Shown: in pieces, positions 1 through 5,737 of the stretch
Layout: every line of letters starts with the position of its first letter
How positions within the stretch are numbered: position 1 is the stretch's first letter
Origin: Pseudomonadota bacterium
GTDB taxonomy: Bacteria; SAR324; NAC60-12
NCBI GenBank assembly: GCA_014381795.1
Contig: JACNKY010000233.1
Location: 1-6,741, forward strand
DNA: 6,741 nucleotides
Direction: 5' to 3'
Position numbers and translations under genes: made by a program
The notes under the pieces: model-generated
Told to the model about the DNA's origin: nothing
Databases searched by the model: none
Seen by the model: only the letters and a program-made list of their open reading frames with translations

Positions 1-948
1 CCTGACAGCATGGTGATTGTAGGCGCAGGAGTAATCGGTTGTGAGTTTGCGACCATCTTTTCCAATTTTAATAAAACAAAGGCACATGTAATTTCTAAAG
101 ACGAGCGTATATTACCTTTTGAAGATCCTGACCTGGCACGTGTGATTGAAGCTAATCTGGAAGCAAACGGAGTGCTTATTCATCGGCAGTCGAAGCTCGA
201 AAAAATGGAAATCGTAGACGGACGGGTAGAATACATTCTGGAACATCCTGACGGCAGGAAAGAAGTTTATCATGCTGAAAAAGCGCTGGTTTCAGTGGGG
301 CGTATACCAAACATTGAAAATACGGGTTTGCGTGAGTTAGACGTTGAACTGAGTGTTGCAGGACACATTGTAGATAATGATACTCAAACCAGCATTACCA
401 ACATTTATGCAGTTGGTGATATTACTGCCGACATTGCGCTGGTTAACGTAGGTGAACTTGAGGGGCGGCATGCCGTAGAAAAAATATACGGTAAACCAAA
501 ACGTCAGATGCTTTATGAAAACATTTCAACCATTATGTTCCTCAATCCTGAAGTAGCAGGAGTTGGAATGAATGAACAGCAGGCACAAAAAGCGGGACTG
601 AATTACCGTCTTGCCAGCTATGATTACCGCTGTATTCCACGTGCAGTGGCAATGCGTAACACACAGGGTTTTTTCAAAATCCTGGTTACTGATGATGAAC
701 AAATGAGAGTCCTCGGTTTACGTGCAGTTGGTGAACACGCTTCCAGTGCGATACAGGCCGTTGCATTGCTGATAGCAACCAAAAAGGGTATTGATGAATT
801 AGCCGAATTGATCCACCCTCATCCTTCAATTATTGAAGGTATCCAAGAATGTATACGAATGCTTCTTGGAAAATCAATCTATAAACCTTATATATTTCAG
901 CAATTTCTACACTGTAAACATTACAGAGATGGTCAATACATCGATTGA
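1..948 (+). CDS. FAD/NAD(P) disulfide oxidoreductase, Lpd/SthA-like, 5' truncated
   Basis: This is the 3' part of a gene that is already open at base 1 (visible protein begins PDSMVIVGAG), so the ATG at 10 is internal. The visible 315 residues hold the NAD(P)-binding Rossmann motif GAGVIGCE (8-15), the second FAD motif TSITNIYAVGDIT (about 130-142), and the C-terminal dimerisation domain with the His-Pro-x4 Glu dyad in HPHPSIIEG (His274, Glu279). The dyad is typical of dihydrolipoamide dehydrogenase and mercuric reductase. However, the text after the Rossmann motif and ALVNVGELEGRHAVE recall soluble transhydrogenase SthA. The second strand ends ISKDER with no early acidic residue, as in SthA (INTRDR), which hints at NADP(H) use; this is inference. 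The FAD-binding N-terminus and the redox cysteine pair lie outside the window, so the substrate cannot be settled. The last about 16 residues (HCKHYRDGQYID) look atypical; see the finding on a possible frame change. It lies 44 bases before pyk. Confidence 0.85.
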   Translation, partial: PDSMVIVGAGVIGCEFATIFSNFNKTKAHVISKDERILPFEDPDLARVIEANLEANGVLIHRQSKLEKMEIVDGRVEYILEHPDGRKEVYHAEKALVSVGRIPNIENTGLRELDVELSVAGHIVDNDTQTSITNIYAVGDITADIALVNVGELEGRHAVEKIYGKPKRQMLYENISTIMFLNPEVAGVGMNEQQAQKAGLNYRLASYDYRCIPRAVAMRNTQGFFKILVTDDEQMRVLGLRAVGEHASSAIQAVALLIATKKGIDELAELIHPHPSIIEGIQECIRMLLGKSIYKPYIFQQFLHCKHYRDGQYID

Positions 949-992
949 AGAAATTCTGAGTCCAGCCCGTTAATAATAGAAAGTCCACTTAA

Positions 993-2444
993 ATGCTAAG
1001 CACAAAAATTATCTGTACCATTGGTCCTGCCAGTGAATCGTCAGCAATGTTGGCGGAACTCGCTGAGGAGGGGATGAATGTCGCACGTCTTAATTTCTCT
1101 CACGGAACACATAGTTCTCACCAGAAAATAATTGAGAAAATTCGTGAATTGAATAAGCATGGACAATTTCCAATTGCGCTTTTACTGGATACACAAGGTC
1201 CAGAAATCAGGACAGGAGGCCGGGAAATGAAGCTTGTTCCCGGATCACGTGTCTCCGTTAATACTCCTCCAAATGAGGAAAAAGAAGGTTCACTTTATGT
1301 AAACTATCCGCACCTGACAGATGATCTTGAAATTGGCCACAATATTTCGATTGATGGCGGTTTGATGTGTTTGGAGGTCCTAGCAAAAACCGAAAACGGT
1401 CTGGAGTGTGAGGTGATTCACGGCGGGTATGTGAAGGGACATAGGCACGTTAATTTACCGGGAACTGTCGTTAAATTACCTGGAATTACAGAAACCGATA
1501 AGCGTGATATTTTATTTGGAATTGAGCAGAATGTAGACATAATCGCACTGTCATTTGTTAGAAATGCAGAAACGATCCGTGAAGTCAGAGAATTGCTCGG
1601 AGAAAGCGCAGAGCATATCAAACTCATTGCTAAAATTGAAAATCAGGAAGGTGTTGACCGTCTCAAAGAAATCGTCAAGGAAGCGGATGGTGTGATGGTC
1701 GCACGTGGTGATTTAGGAATTGAAGTTGAGATGGAAGAGGTTCCGCAAATTCAAAGACGGATTGCCTTCTTATGTGCAAAATATGGTAAACGTCTAATTG
1801 TTGCGACCCAAATGCTGGAATCGATGATAGAAAACCCCGTTCCAACCAGAGCAGAAGTCACTGATGTTGCAAACGCTGTTTTTGAACAGGCTGATGCAAT
1901 TATGCTTTCAGGTGAAACTTCTGTTGGTAAATATCCTGTCCGTTCAGTCAAGACACTGGCAAAAATTGCGAGACGTACCGAGGATTTTCCAGGAGTGAAT
2001 TTTAGCGAAAATTTACTGAAAAGCAAGAATGGACAACACATCGCTGAATCCGCAATTCAAATTGCCACAAATTTAAAAATACGCGCGGTCGTGGTAATTA
2101 CACGTACTGGTCGGGGAGCAGGATATCTCTCAAATCTTCGTCCACATAAGATTAATATTTACTCATTTACCAATAGTCCTAGTGTCTTGTCTTCGATGAC
2201 TCTCTACCGAGGAGTTTTTCCTTTTCTGATGGAATTTCATGAAAATCCGGAGGGCAGCATTCAGGATGCGTTAAGCGTTCTTCATGAAAAGGAAGGTTTT
2301 GAGGCAGAAGAAAAAGTTGTTGTGCTGGCCAACATCCTTACCGGTGAGGGCTTTTGTACTTCTCTGCAGATACGCTCAATCCCTGCTATTAAAGATATTT
2401 TTTCATCCGAGGGCAGATTCTCCAAGAACTCCAGTTCCAGATAA
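993..2444 (+). CDS. pyk: Pyruvate kinase
   Basis: Cytoplasmic enzyme that transfers phosphate from phosphoenolpyruvate to ADP, giving pyruvate and ATP, the last step of glycolysis. The 483 residues are close to the usual bacterial length (E. coli PykF 470). It opens with the family start TKIICTIGP. Seen: substrate Arg32 in NVARLNFSHG; potassium and phosphate site residues Asn34, Ser36, Asp66, Thr67 (LLLDTQGPEIRTGG); the B lid domain at about 70-160; catalytic Lys214 and metal ligand Glu216 in IAKIEN; metal ligand Asp240 in VMVARGDLG; Thr272 in VATQMLESM; the TRAEVTDVANAV helix. The C-terminal domain (about 340-470) carries the effector-site region (TRTGRGAGYL and the late GEGFCTSLQIR), suggesting allosteric control, though the effector cannot be read off. 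All catalytic residues are intact. The start is set by the N-terminal alignment; the ribosome site is weak (GAAAG nine bases upstream). It probably shares a transcript with the oxidoreductase 44 bases upstream and converges on lspA. Confidence 0.97.
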   Translation: MLSTKIICTIGPASESSAMLAELAEEGMNVARLNFSHGTHSSHQKIIEKIRELNKHGQFPIALLLDTQGPEIRTGGREMKLVPGSRVSVNTPPNEEKEGSLYVNYPHLTDDLEIGHNISIDGGLMCLEVLAKTENGLECEVIHGGYVKGHRHVNLPGTVVKLPGITETDKRDILFGIEQNVDIIALSFVRNAETIREVRELLGESAEHIKLIAKIENQEGVDRLKEIVKEADGVMVARGDLGIEVEMEEVPQIQRRIAFLCAKYGKRLIVATQMLESMIENPVPTRAEVTDVANAVFEQADAIMLSGETSVGKYPVRSVKTLAKIARRTEDFPGVNFSENLLKSKNGQHIAESAIQIATNLKIRAVVVITRTGRGAGYLSNLRPHKINIYSFTNSPSVLSSMTLYRGVFPFLMEFHENPEGSIQDALSVLHEKEGFEAEEKVVVLANILTGEGFCTSLQIRSIPAIKDIFSSEGRFSKNSSSR

Positions 2445-2526
2445 TCCACTTTATAGTGACTTACTATTTTACTTTCGCTGTCCAACAAACCCTTTACACG
2501 GACTACCGCTGATAAGTTTCATAACC

Positions 2527-2542
2527 TTAGTCTACGGACTGA
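2527..2542 (+). terminator. Small hairpin with C(UACG)G loop, possible 3' end signal
   Basis: In the gene-free stretch between the pyk stop and the end of the broken SH3 gene (2445-2563), TTAGTC and GACTGA pair around a TACG loop, with one T-G wobble. In plus-strand RNA this is the very stable C(UACG)G tetraloop, about 85 bases after the pyk stop. It is not followed by a run of T, so it is not a standard intrinsic terminator; it might protect the mRNA end or mean nothing. On the minus strand the loop is CGTA and not specially stable. I see nothing else convincing in 2445-2563. Confidence 0.2.
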
Positions 2543-2563
2543 AGCAGAATGTAGTTTGAATAT

Positions 2564-2876
2564 TTATCCTAAAATAAGTCTTTTTCTTTTAACAGGAATT
2601 TTTGAAAGCTGTCCGCACAAAAGCCATCCCTGGTTTTCTCCGGCTTCAACCTTTTGCCAAATCCCTTTGCTCTCTATCCTCAGTACTTTTGTAAACTCTA
2701 CTCAGTTTGAAGCTATTTATGCTTTGAATTGAAGGTTGTTCACGTAACACAGCACCTAGACCTTTGATATAAAATGTATGTTTACTTGCAAATACAGAGG
2801 GGAGGTAAAACTCAGCAGCAGGAAAATCGCCGCAAAAAATGTAGAGATAATCTTATTAGCTGTAAAAATGAATCAA
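2564..2876 (-). pseudogene. Broken gene for a small exported SH3-domain protein
   Basis: No single frame is open here, but three pieces join into one 103-residue protein. Piece 1 follows lspA: TTG at 2876-2874 (in a TTGA overlap with the lspA stop, AAAGG four bases upstream) reads MIHF, then after one extra T in a T run (2864-2868) TANKIISTFFAAIFLLLS. Piece 2, after one missing T (2807-2810), reads FYLPSVFASKHTFYIKGLG then AVLREQPSIQSINSFKLSR. Piece 3, after one extra A (2687-2690), reads VLRIESKG then IWQKVEAGENQGWL, ending in a basic tail (KIPVKRKRLILG) and TAA at 2566-2564. The joined protein has a signal peptide (residues 1-30, cleavage after VFA) and a bacterial SH3-like domain (about 35-90: LREQPS, IWQKV, GW), usually a cell-wall or protein-binding module. 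The joined frame has no internal stop, so the damage is recent or is sequencing error. The exact indel positions and the TTG start are inferred; the SH3 resemblance is from pattern, not a search. Confidence 0.65.
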
Positions 2877-3397
2877 GTTGCCTTTGAGATATGACTATCA
2901 TTATTTGCAAAAAAAAGAGGAACGATGAAGAAAACAACGCCGAGGCTGATGAAACAATCGGCAAGGTTGTTGACGAAAAAACTTGTCTCATACCAACGAA
3001 AGTGAAAAAAATCAGTTACATAACCATATAGTGCTCGGTCAACTAAATTTCCGGCCGCACCCGGCAAAACACAAACAAGTCCAGAACGGGTGTAAAAGTC
3101 CAAATCATTCCAGTAGCGTGTTTGATAAAAGATCATTGCGATTACTGCGACCAAAGATACTCCAACTAGCAGCGGAATGCGTAAATAATCTGCAATATCC
3201 GCAAAGAAACTGAAACTAACTCCACGGTTCTGAACATGTGTTAAGTCGATAAAATTTGTTATCAGCTCTGTCACTTCATAGAGAGGAACGTTTGCTCTGA
3301 CCCACACTTTTGAGCCTAGATCGAGCCCCAACAGTATGATCATAATCAGCCAGTGCAACCTGAATGAAGGAGATGATATTGTTTTAGAAATACTCAA
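2873..3397 (-). CDS. lspA: Lipoprotein signal peptidase (signal peptidase II)
   Basis: Inner-membrane aspartyl protease that removes the signal peptide of prolipoproteins after Lgt has added diacylglycerol to the lipobox cysteine. The 174 residues match the family length. Hydrophobic segments at about 15-33, 74-90, 103-116 and 146-163 fit its four-helix layout. Conserved blocks seen: LDLGSK (25-30, usually LDQxTK), VQNRGVSFSFF (55-65, usually NxGAAF), LPGAAGNLVDR (111-121), VTDFFHF (127-133) and NNLADCFI (143-150). The catalytic aspartates are Asp129 and Asp147, by alignment to the Pseudomonas pair Asp124/Asp143. The start is TTG at 3397-3395: it overlaps the hisS stop as TTGA, has GGAG eight bases upstream, and the first in-frame ATG would fall inside the first membrane helix. 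Co-transcribed with and probably translationally coupled to hisS. Its own stop overlaps the TTG proposed for the broken SH3 gene. Confidence 0.95.
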   Translation of the reverse strand: MSISKTISSPSFRLHWLIMIILLGLDLGSKVWVRANVPLYEVTELITNFIDLTHVQNRGVSFSFFADIADYLRIPLLVGVSLVAVIAMIFYQTRYWNDLDFYTRSGLVCVLPGAAGNLVDRALYGYVTDFFHFRWYETSFFVNNLADCFISLGVVFFIVPLFFANNDSHISKAT

Positions 3398-4677
3398 AGA
3401 GTTTGCTCCGCAGAAGTTATTAAATCCGTAATGTTTATTGGTTTCTGTTCCCGAAGCTGCATGTCTCTGATCACCACCTTGTCCTGTAACAACTCTTTCG
3501 GAAAAAGCAATATCGCAAATTTAGCACCGGACTCATTTGCCTGTTGCAATGATTTTTTCATTTTTTTCATGCCGAAATTACAATCCACAGTTGCACCCTT
3601 TAAGCGTAATTCCGCCCCAATTTTCAAGGCTACTCCGACCTGTTCAGTGTCAAACGGAATTATTGTGTAATCCAGTGTACGTGGTAGTTCAGGAAAGCGT
3701 TCCAACTCTTTAAGTACGTCTAAAACAACCACATCACCAAATCCGAAGCCAACCGCGGGTATTGTTTCTCCCCCGTATGTCGAGAGCAGCGAATCGTAGC
3801 GACCTCCACCGCAAATTGCTCTGTGCTGTTTATCCGGACTGTTGACTTCAAAAACAGCACCGGTGTAATAAGATAGTCCTCTGACGATCGAAATATCAAA
3901 TTGCAGATAGTCGCGGTAACCTGCTGTATCCATCAACTGCAGCAAGTGCTGTAATTCATCGATACCCTCTGTGTCCTGCAGACTATCCTTCAATTCCTGC
4001 AGGTCAGATTTTGATAAATAATCATTTAACTGTTGTACCTGTGAAGATGACATTCCAACTTCTTCCAGCATTTTGCCGAGAGCTTCAGGAGAAATCTTGT
4101 CTCTCTTATCCATGATAACGAGCACTGCGCTATGGAGATCCAGTTGTACATTCAGTTGACTAAGAATCGCATTTAAGATACGGCGGTCATTGATAAACAC
4201 ACGAATATCATTTGCTGTAAGTCCCATTGACTCGCAAGCGGAGATTAGAAGCATCAGGATTTCTGCTTCAGCAACCATATCCGGTTGACCGATGATGTCA
4301 GCATTCCACTGAAAATGTTCACGCCGTCGACCTTTGGTCATACGTTCATAACGAAAACACTGCGGCATTGAAAACCATTTGATTGGGAATGATAATGATT
4401 TTGTGTGTTTCAGAACCAAACGTGCCAGTGATGGTGTCATTTCCGGACGCAGACTTAAGCGACGCCCTCCCTTGTCTTCAAAGCTGTAAAGCTGTTTACT
4501 TATTTCATCACCCGCTTTTCGGATATAAAGCTCCTCATGTTCCAGCACACAAGTATCATATTCTTCAAATCCCGCTTGTTCCGAGACTCTACGCCAAACT
4601 TCGAATAACCAGTTACGCAGACGCATTTCGTCAGGGAAAAAATCTCGCGTTCCCTTAACAGGTTGTAAGTCAATCAT
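3394..4677 (-). CDS. hisS: Histidyl-tRNA synthetase
   Basis: Class II aminoacyl-tRNA synthetase that charges tRNA-His in the cytoplasm, using ATP. Its 427 residues match the usual 420-430. Seen: the opening PVKGTRDFFP (6-15); LRPEMTPSLAR (76-86); motif 2 around CFRYERMTKGRRREHFQW (107-124, ATP-site Arg109); catalytic Arg266 and the histidine pocket in VRGLSYYTG (265-273), where the common Asp is Ser269; the CGGGRYDSL block (289-297); motif 3 AVGFGFGDVVVLDVL (308-322); and an anticodon-binding domain at about 333-420. Motif 3 normally reads GFxxGxER; here the arginine position is hydrophobic. From memory, this GFGFGD version and the RRREHFQWN version of motif 2 occur together in plant organellar HisRS and some bacteria, so this looks like a subfamily trait and not damage. 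ATG start 48 bases after the glycosylase gene, with no strong ribosome site (inference: coupled to upstream translation). Its stop overlaps lspA by four bases. Confidence 0.97.
   Translation of the reverse strand: MIDLQPVKGTRDFFPDEMRLRNWLFEVWRRVSEQAGFEEYDTCVLEHEELYIRKAGDEISKQLYSFEDKGGRRLSLRPEMTPSLARLVLKHTKSLSFPIKWFSMPQCFRYERMTKGRRREHFQWNADIIGQPDMVAEAEILMLLISACESMGLTANDIRVFINDRRILNAILSQLNVQLDLHSAVLVIMDKRDKISPEALGKMLEEVGMSSSQVQQLNDYLSKSDLQELKDSLQDTEGIDELQHLLQLMDTAGYRDYLQFDISIVRGLSYYTGAVFEVNSPDKQHRAICGGGRYDSLLSTYGGETIPAVGFGFGDVVVLDVLKELERFPELPRTLDYTIIPFDTEQVGVALKIGAELRLKGATVDCNFGMKKMKKSLQQANESGAKFAILLFPKELLQDKVVIRDMQLREQKPINITDLITSAEQTL
3395..3409 (-). promoter_or_regulatory. Ribosome site and TTG start of lspA
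   Basis: On the minus strand GGAG (3409-3406) lies eight bases before TTG (3397-3395). The last two bases of the TTG and the next A form the hisS stop TGA (3396-3394). This decides the lspA start and implies that ribosomes finishing hisS can restart on lspA. Confidence 0.7.
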
Positions 4678-4725
4678 AATGGATATTTTGCTGAGCTGTG
4701 TTTTGAAAATGCAGAAGCATCTTCA

Positions 4726-5634
4726 CTACTGAAAAGCCAATTCCGGGATTTTTTTAAAGTCATCCCAGGCCAGAGGCATCGCGGAACGATTTCTTAAGAG
4801 GTATGAAGGGTGAAAAGTCGGTAGCATTTTCCAATTTTCATATTGCATAATTTTCCCGTGCGCCTTGGTAATTCCAGGCAGTTCCGGAATCAAAGTCTTT
4901 GAGGGTACATTACCCAGCGTGACTATCAATTTCGGATTTACTAATTCAATTTGTTGTTTGAGGATTGGCATACAGCATGAAATTTCGGCGGGTGTAGGAT
5001 TCCTGTTTTCAGGAGGCCTGCATTTTACTATGTTGGTGATGTATACATCCTCCCTTTCAATTCCTAATGTATTTATCATCTTGGTCAACAACCTACCAGC
5101 TCGTCCTACAAAAGGTTCTCCTTGAGCGTCTTCATCTGCTCCCGGACCTTCACCGATAAACATCACCGTTGCTTGCGGTACACCTTGGCCAAAAACCAAA
5201 TTTGTCCTGGTTTTTCCGAGTTCACACTTTTGACAGGATTTATACTTGTCTGCTAATTTTGTCAGCGAGTCAATATTTTCAGCATCATTTTGTTGAGGTG
5301 AAATTTGAGCAAATGCCTCAGTTACAGTTTGTTGTTTTGCGGATGACAATATTTCCTTGAAAGCTGAAATACCTGTTGAAGGAGGATATATCCTGGGGTG
5401 TTTTTTTTCATCATTAATGTTTAGGACTGGCTGATTTTGCGCTGAGAGTTTGTAGTTCGCACCTTCGTGTTTTACAGTAATTTCTGTGTCTGCGCACATC
5501 ATGTCACCTAAACCATCCAGCAGCAACCTCAGCTCTACCTTGGGCATAGCTTCGATATTAATGTAATTCAGCCCTTTTTTGTGAAGAGATTGCAATTGAT
5601 TTTCTAATTGCAACAACAACGTTGGATAGTCCAA
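4726..5634 (-). CDS. Family 4 (iron-sulfur) uracil-DNA glycosylase
   Basis: Removes uracil from DNA as the first step of base excision repair. The catalytic domain is at about 125-302. Four cysteines fit the 4Fe-4S ligands of family 4: Cys134 and Cys137 (CQKCELGKTR), Cys205 (IVKCRPPENRNPTP) and Cys221, with the typical 16-residue step between the last two; Cys220 is extra. Motif A is GEGPGADEDAQGEPFVGRAG (161-180) and the second active-site motif is HPSYLLR (275-281). Such proteins are often also labelled phage SPO1 DNA-polymerase-related. Residues 1-120 form an N-terminal extension that I do not recognise; it is low in conserved motifs and has a likely helix at 5-20 and a probable linker at 98-123. 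The start is TTG at 5634-5632, supported by AGGA six bases upstream and an in-frame stop at 5673-5671 with no ATG between; the first internal ATG (residue 30) has no such support. It lies 103 bases after hslU and 48 before hisS, same strand. Confidence 0.93.
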   Translation of the reverse strand: MDYPTLLLQLENQLQSLHKKGLNYINIEAMPKVELRLLLDGLGDMMCADTEITVKHEGANYKLSAQNQPVLNINDEKKHPRIYPPSTGISAFKEILSSAKQQTVTEAFAQISPQQNDAENIDSLTKLADKYKSCQKCELGKTRTNLVFGQGVPQATVMFIGEGPGADEDAQGEPFVGRAGRLLTKMINTLGIEREDVYITNIVKCRPPENRNPTPAEISCCMPILKQQIELVNPKLIVTLGNVPSKTLIPELPGITKAHGKIMQYENWKMLPTFHPSYLLRNRSAMPLAWDDFKKIPELAFQ

Positions 5635-5644
5635 AATTTTTCCT
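5632..5644 (-). promoter_or_regulatory. Ribosome site and TTG start of the glycosylase gene
   Basis: On the minus strand AGGA (5644-5641) is followed by six bases (AAAATT) and TTG (5634-5632). No ATG or GTG occurs in frame between this TTG and the upstream stop at 5673-5671, so the ribosome site decides the start. Confidence 0.65.
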
Positions 5645-5685
5645 GTTGTGAGTGACTTTTGTAAAGCTTCTTAGGCTCGTAGTTT

Positions 5686-5704
5686 TTACATAACTTTTAT
5701 GTAA
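5686..5704. repeat. Perfect 8-base inverted repeat between hslU and the glycosylase gene
   Basis: TTACATAA and TTATGTAA flank a three-base centre (CTT on the plus strand). It sits 34 bases after the hslU stop and about 50 before the glycosylase start, within a 103-base gap. On the transcribed minus strand the stem is followed by AAAAAC, not a U run, so it does not look like an intrinsic terminator. With only one G-C pair per half-site group it would be a weak RNA hairpin; a protein-binding operator or an mRNA processing site are both possible. I could not identify a convincing -35/-10 pair beside it. Confidence 0.5.
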
Positions 5705-5737
5705 CTTGCTAAATTAAGTTCTACTACTTTTGTCTGT

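Noticed and set aside
929..973. Separate 14-codon peptide starting at ATG 929
   Set aside because: No ribosome site, and it overlaps the gene end; more likely the shifted tail of the oxidoreductase than a leader peptide.
2447..2458. CACT-TTAT-AGTG inverted repeat just after the pyk stop
   Set aside because: Only four base pairs and no U run; expected by chance.
2284..2559. 91-codon plus-strand open frame overlapping the pyk end
   Set aside because: Its first half is the pyk coding region in another frame, the rest is antisense to nothing conserved, and the product has no domain-like pattern.
2790..2850. Minus-strand frame reading FCGDFPAAEFYLPSV as a protein in its own right
   Set aside because: The part before FYLPSV makes more sense in the adjacent frame, which gives a clean signal peptide; no start codon exists in this frame after its upstream stop.
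4383..4658. 91-codon plus-strand open frame antisense to hisS
   Set aside because: Shadow of the strongly conserved hisS gene; no ribosome site or domain.
4865..5125. 86-codon plus-strand open frame antisense to the glycosylase gene
   Set aside because: Lies over the conserved catalytic domain in the opposite strand; best explained as a shadow.
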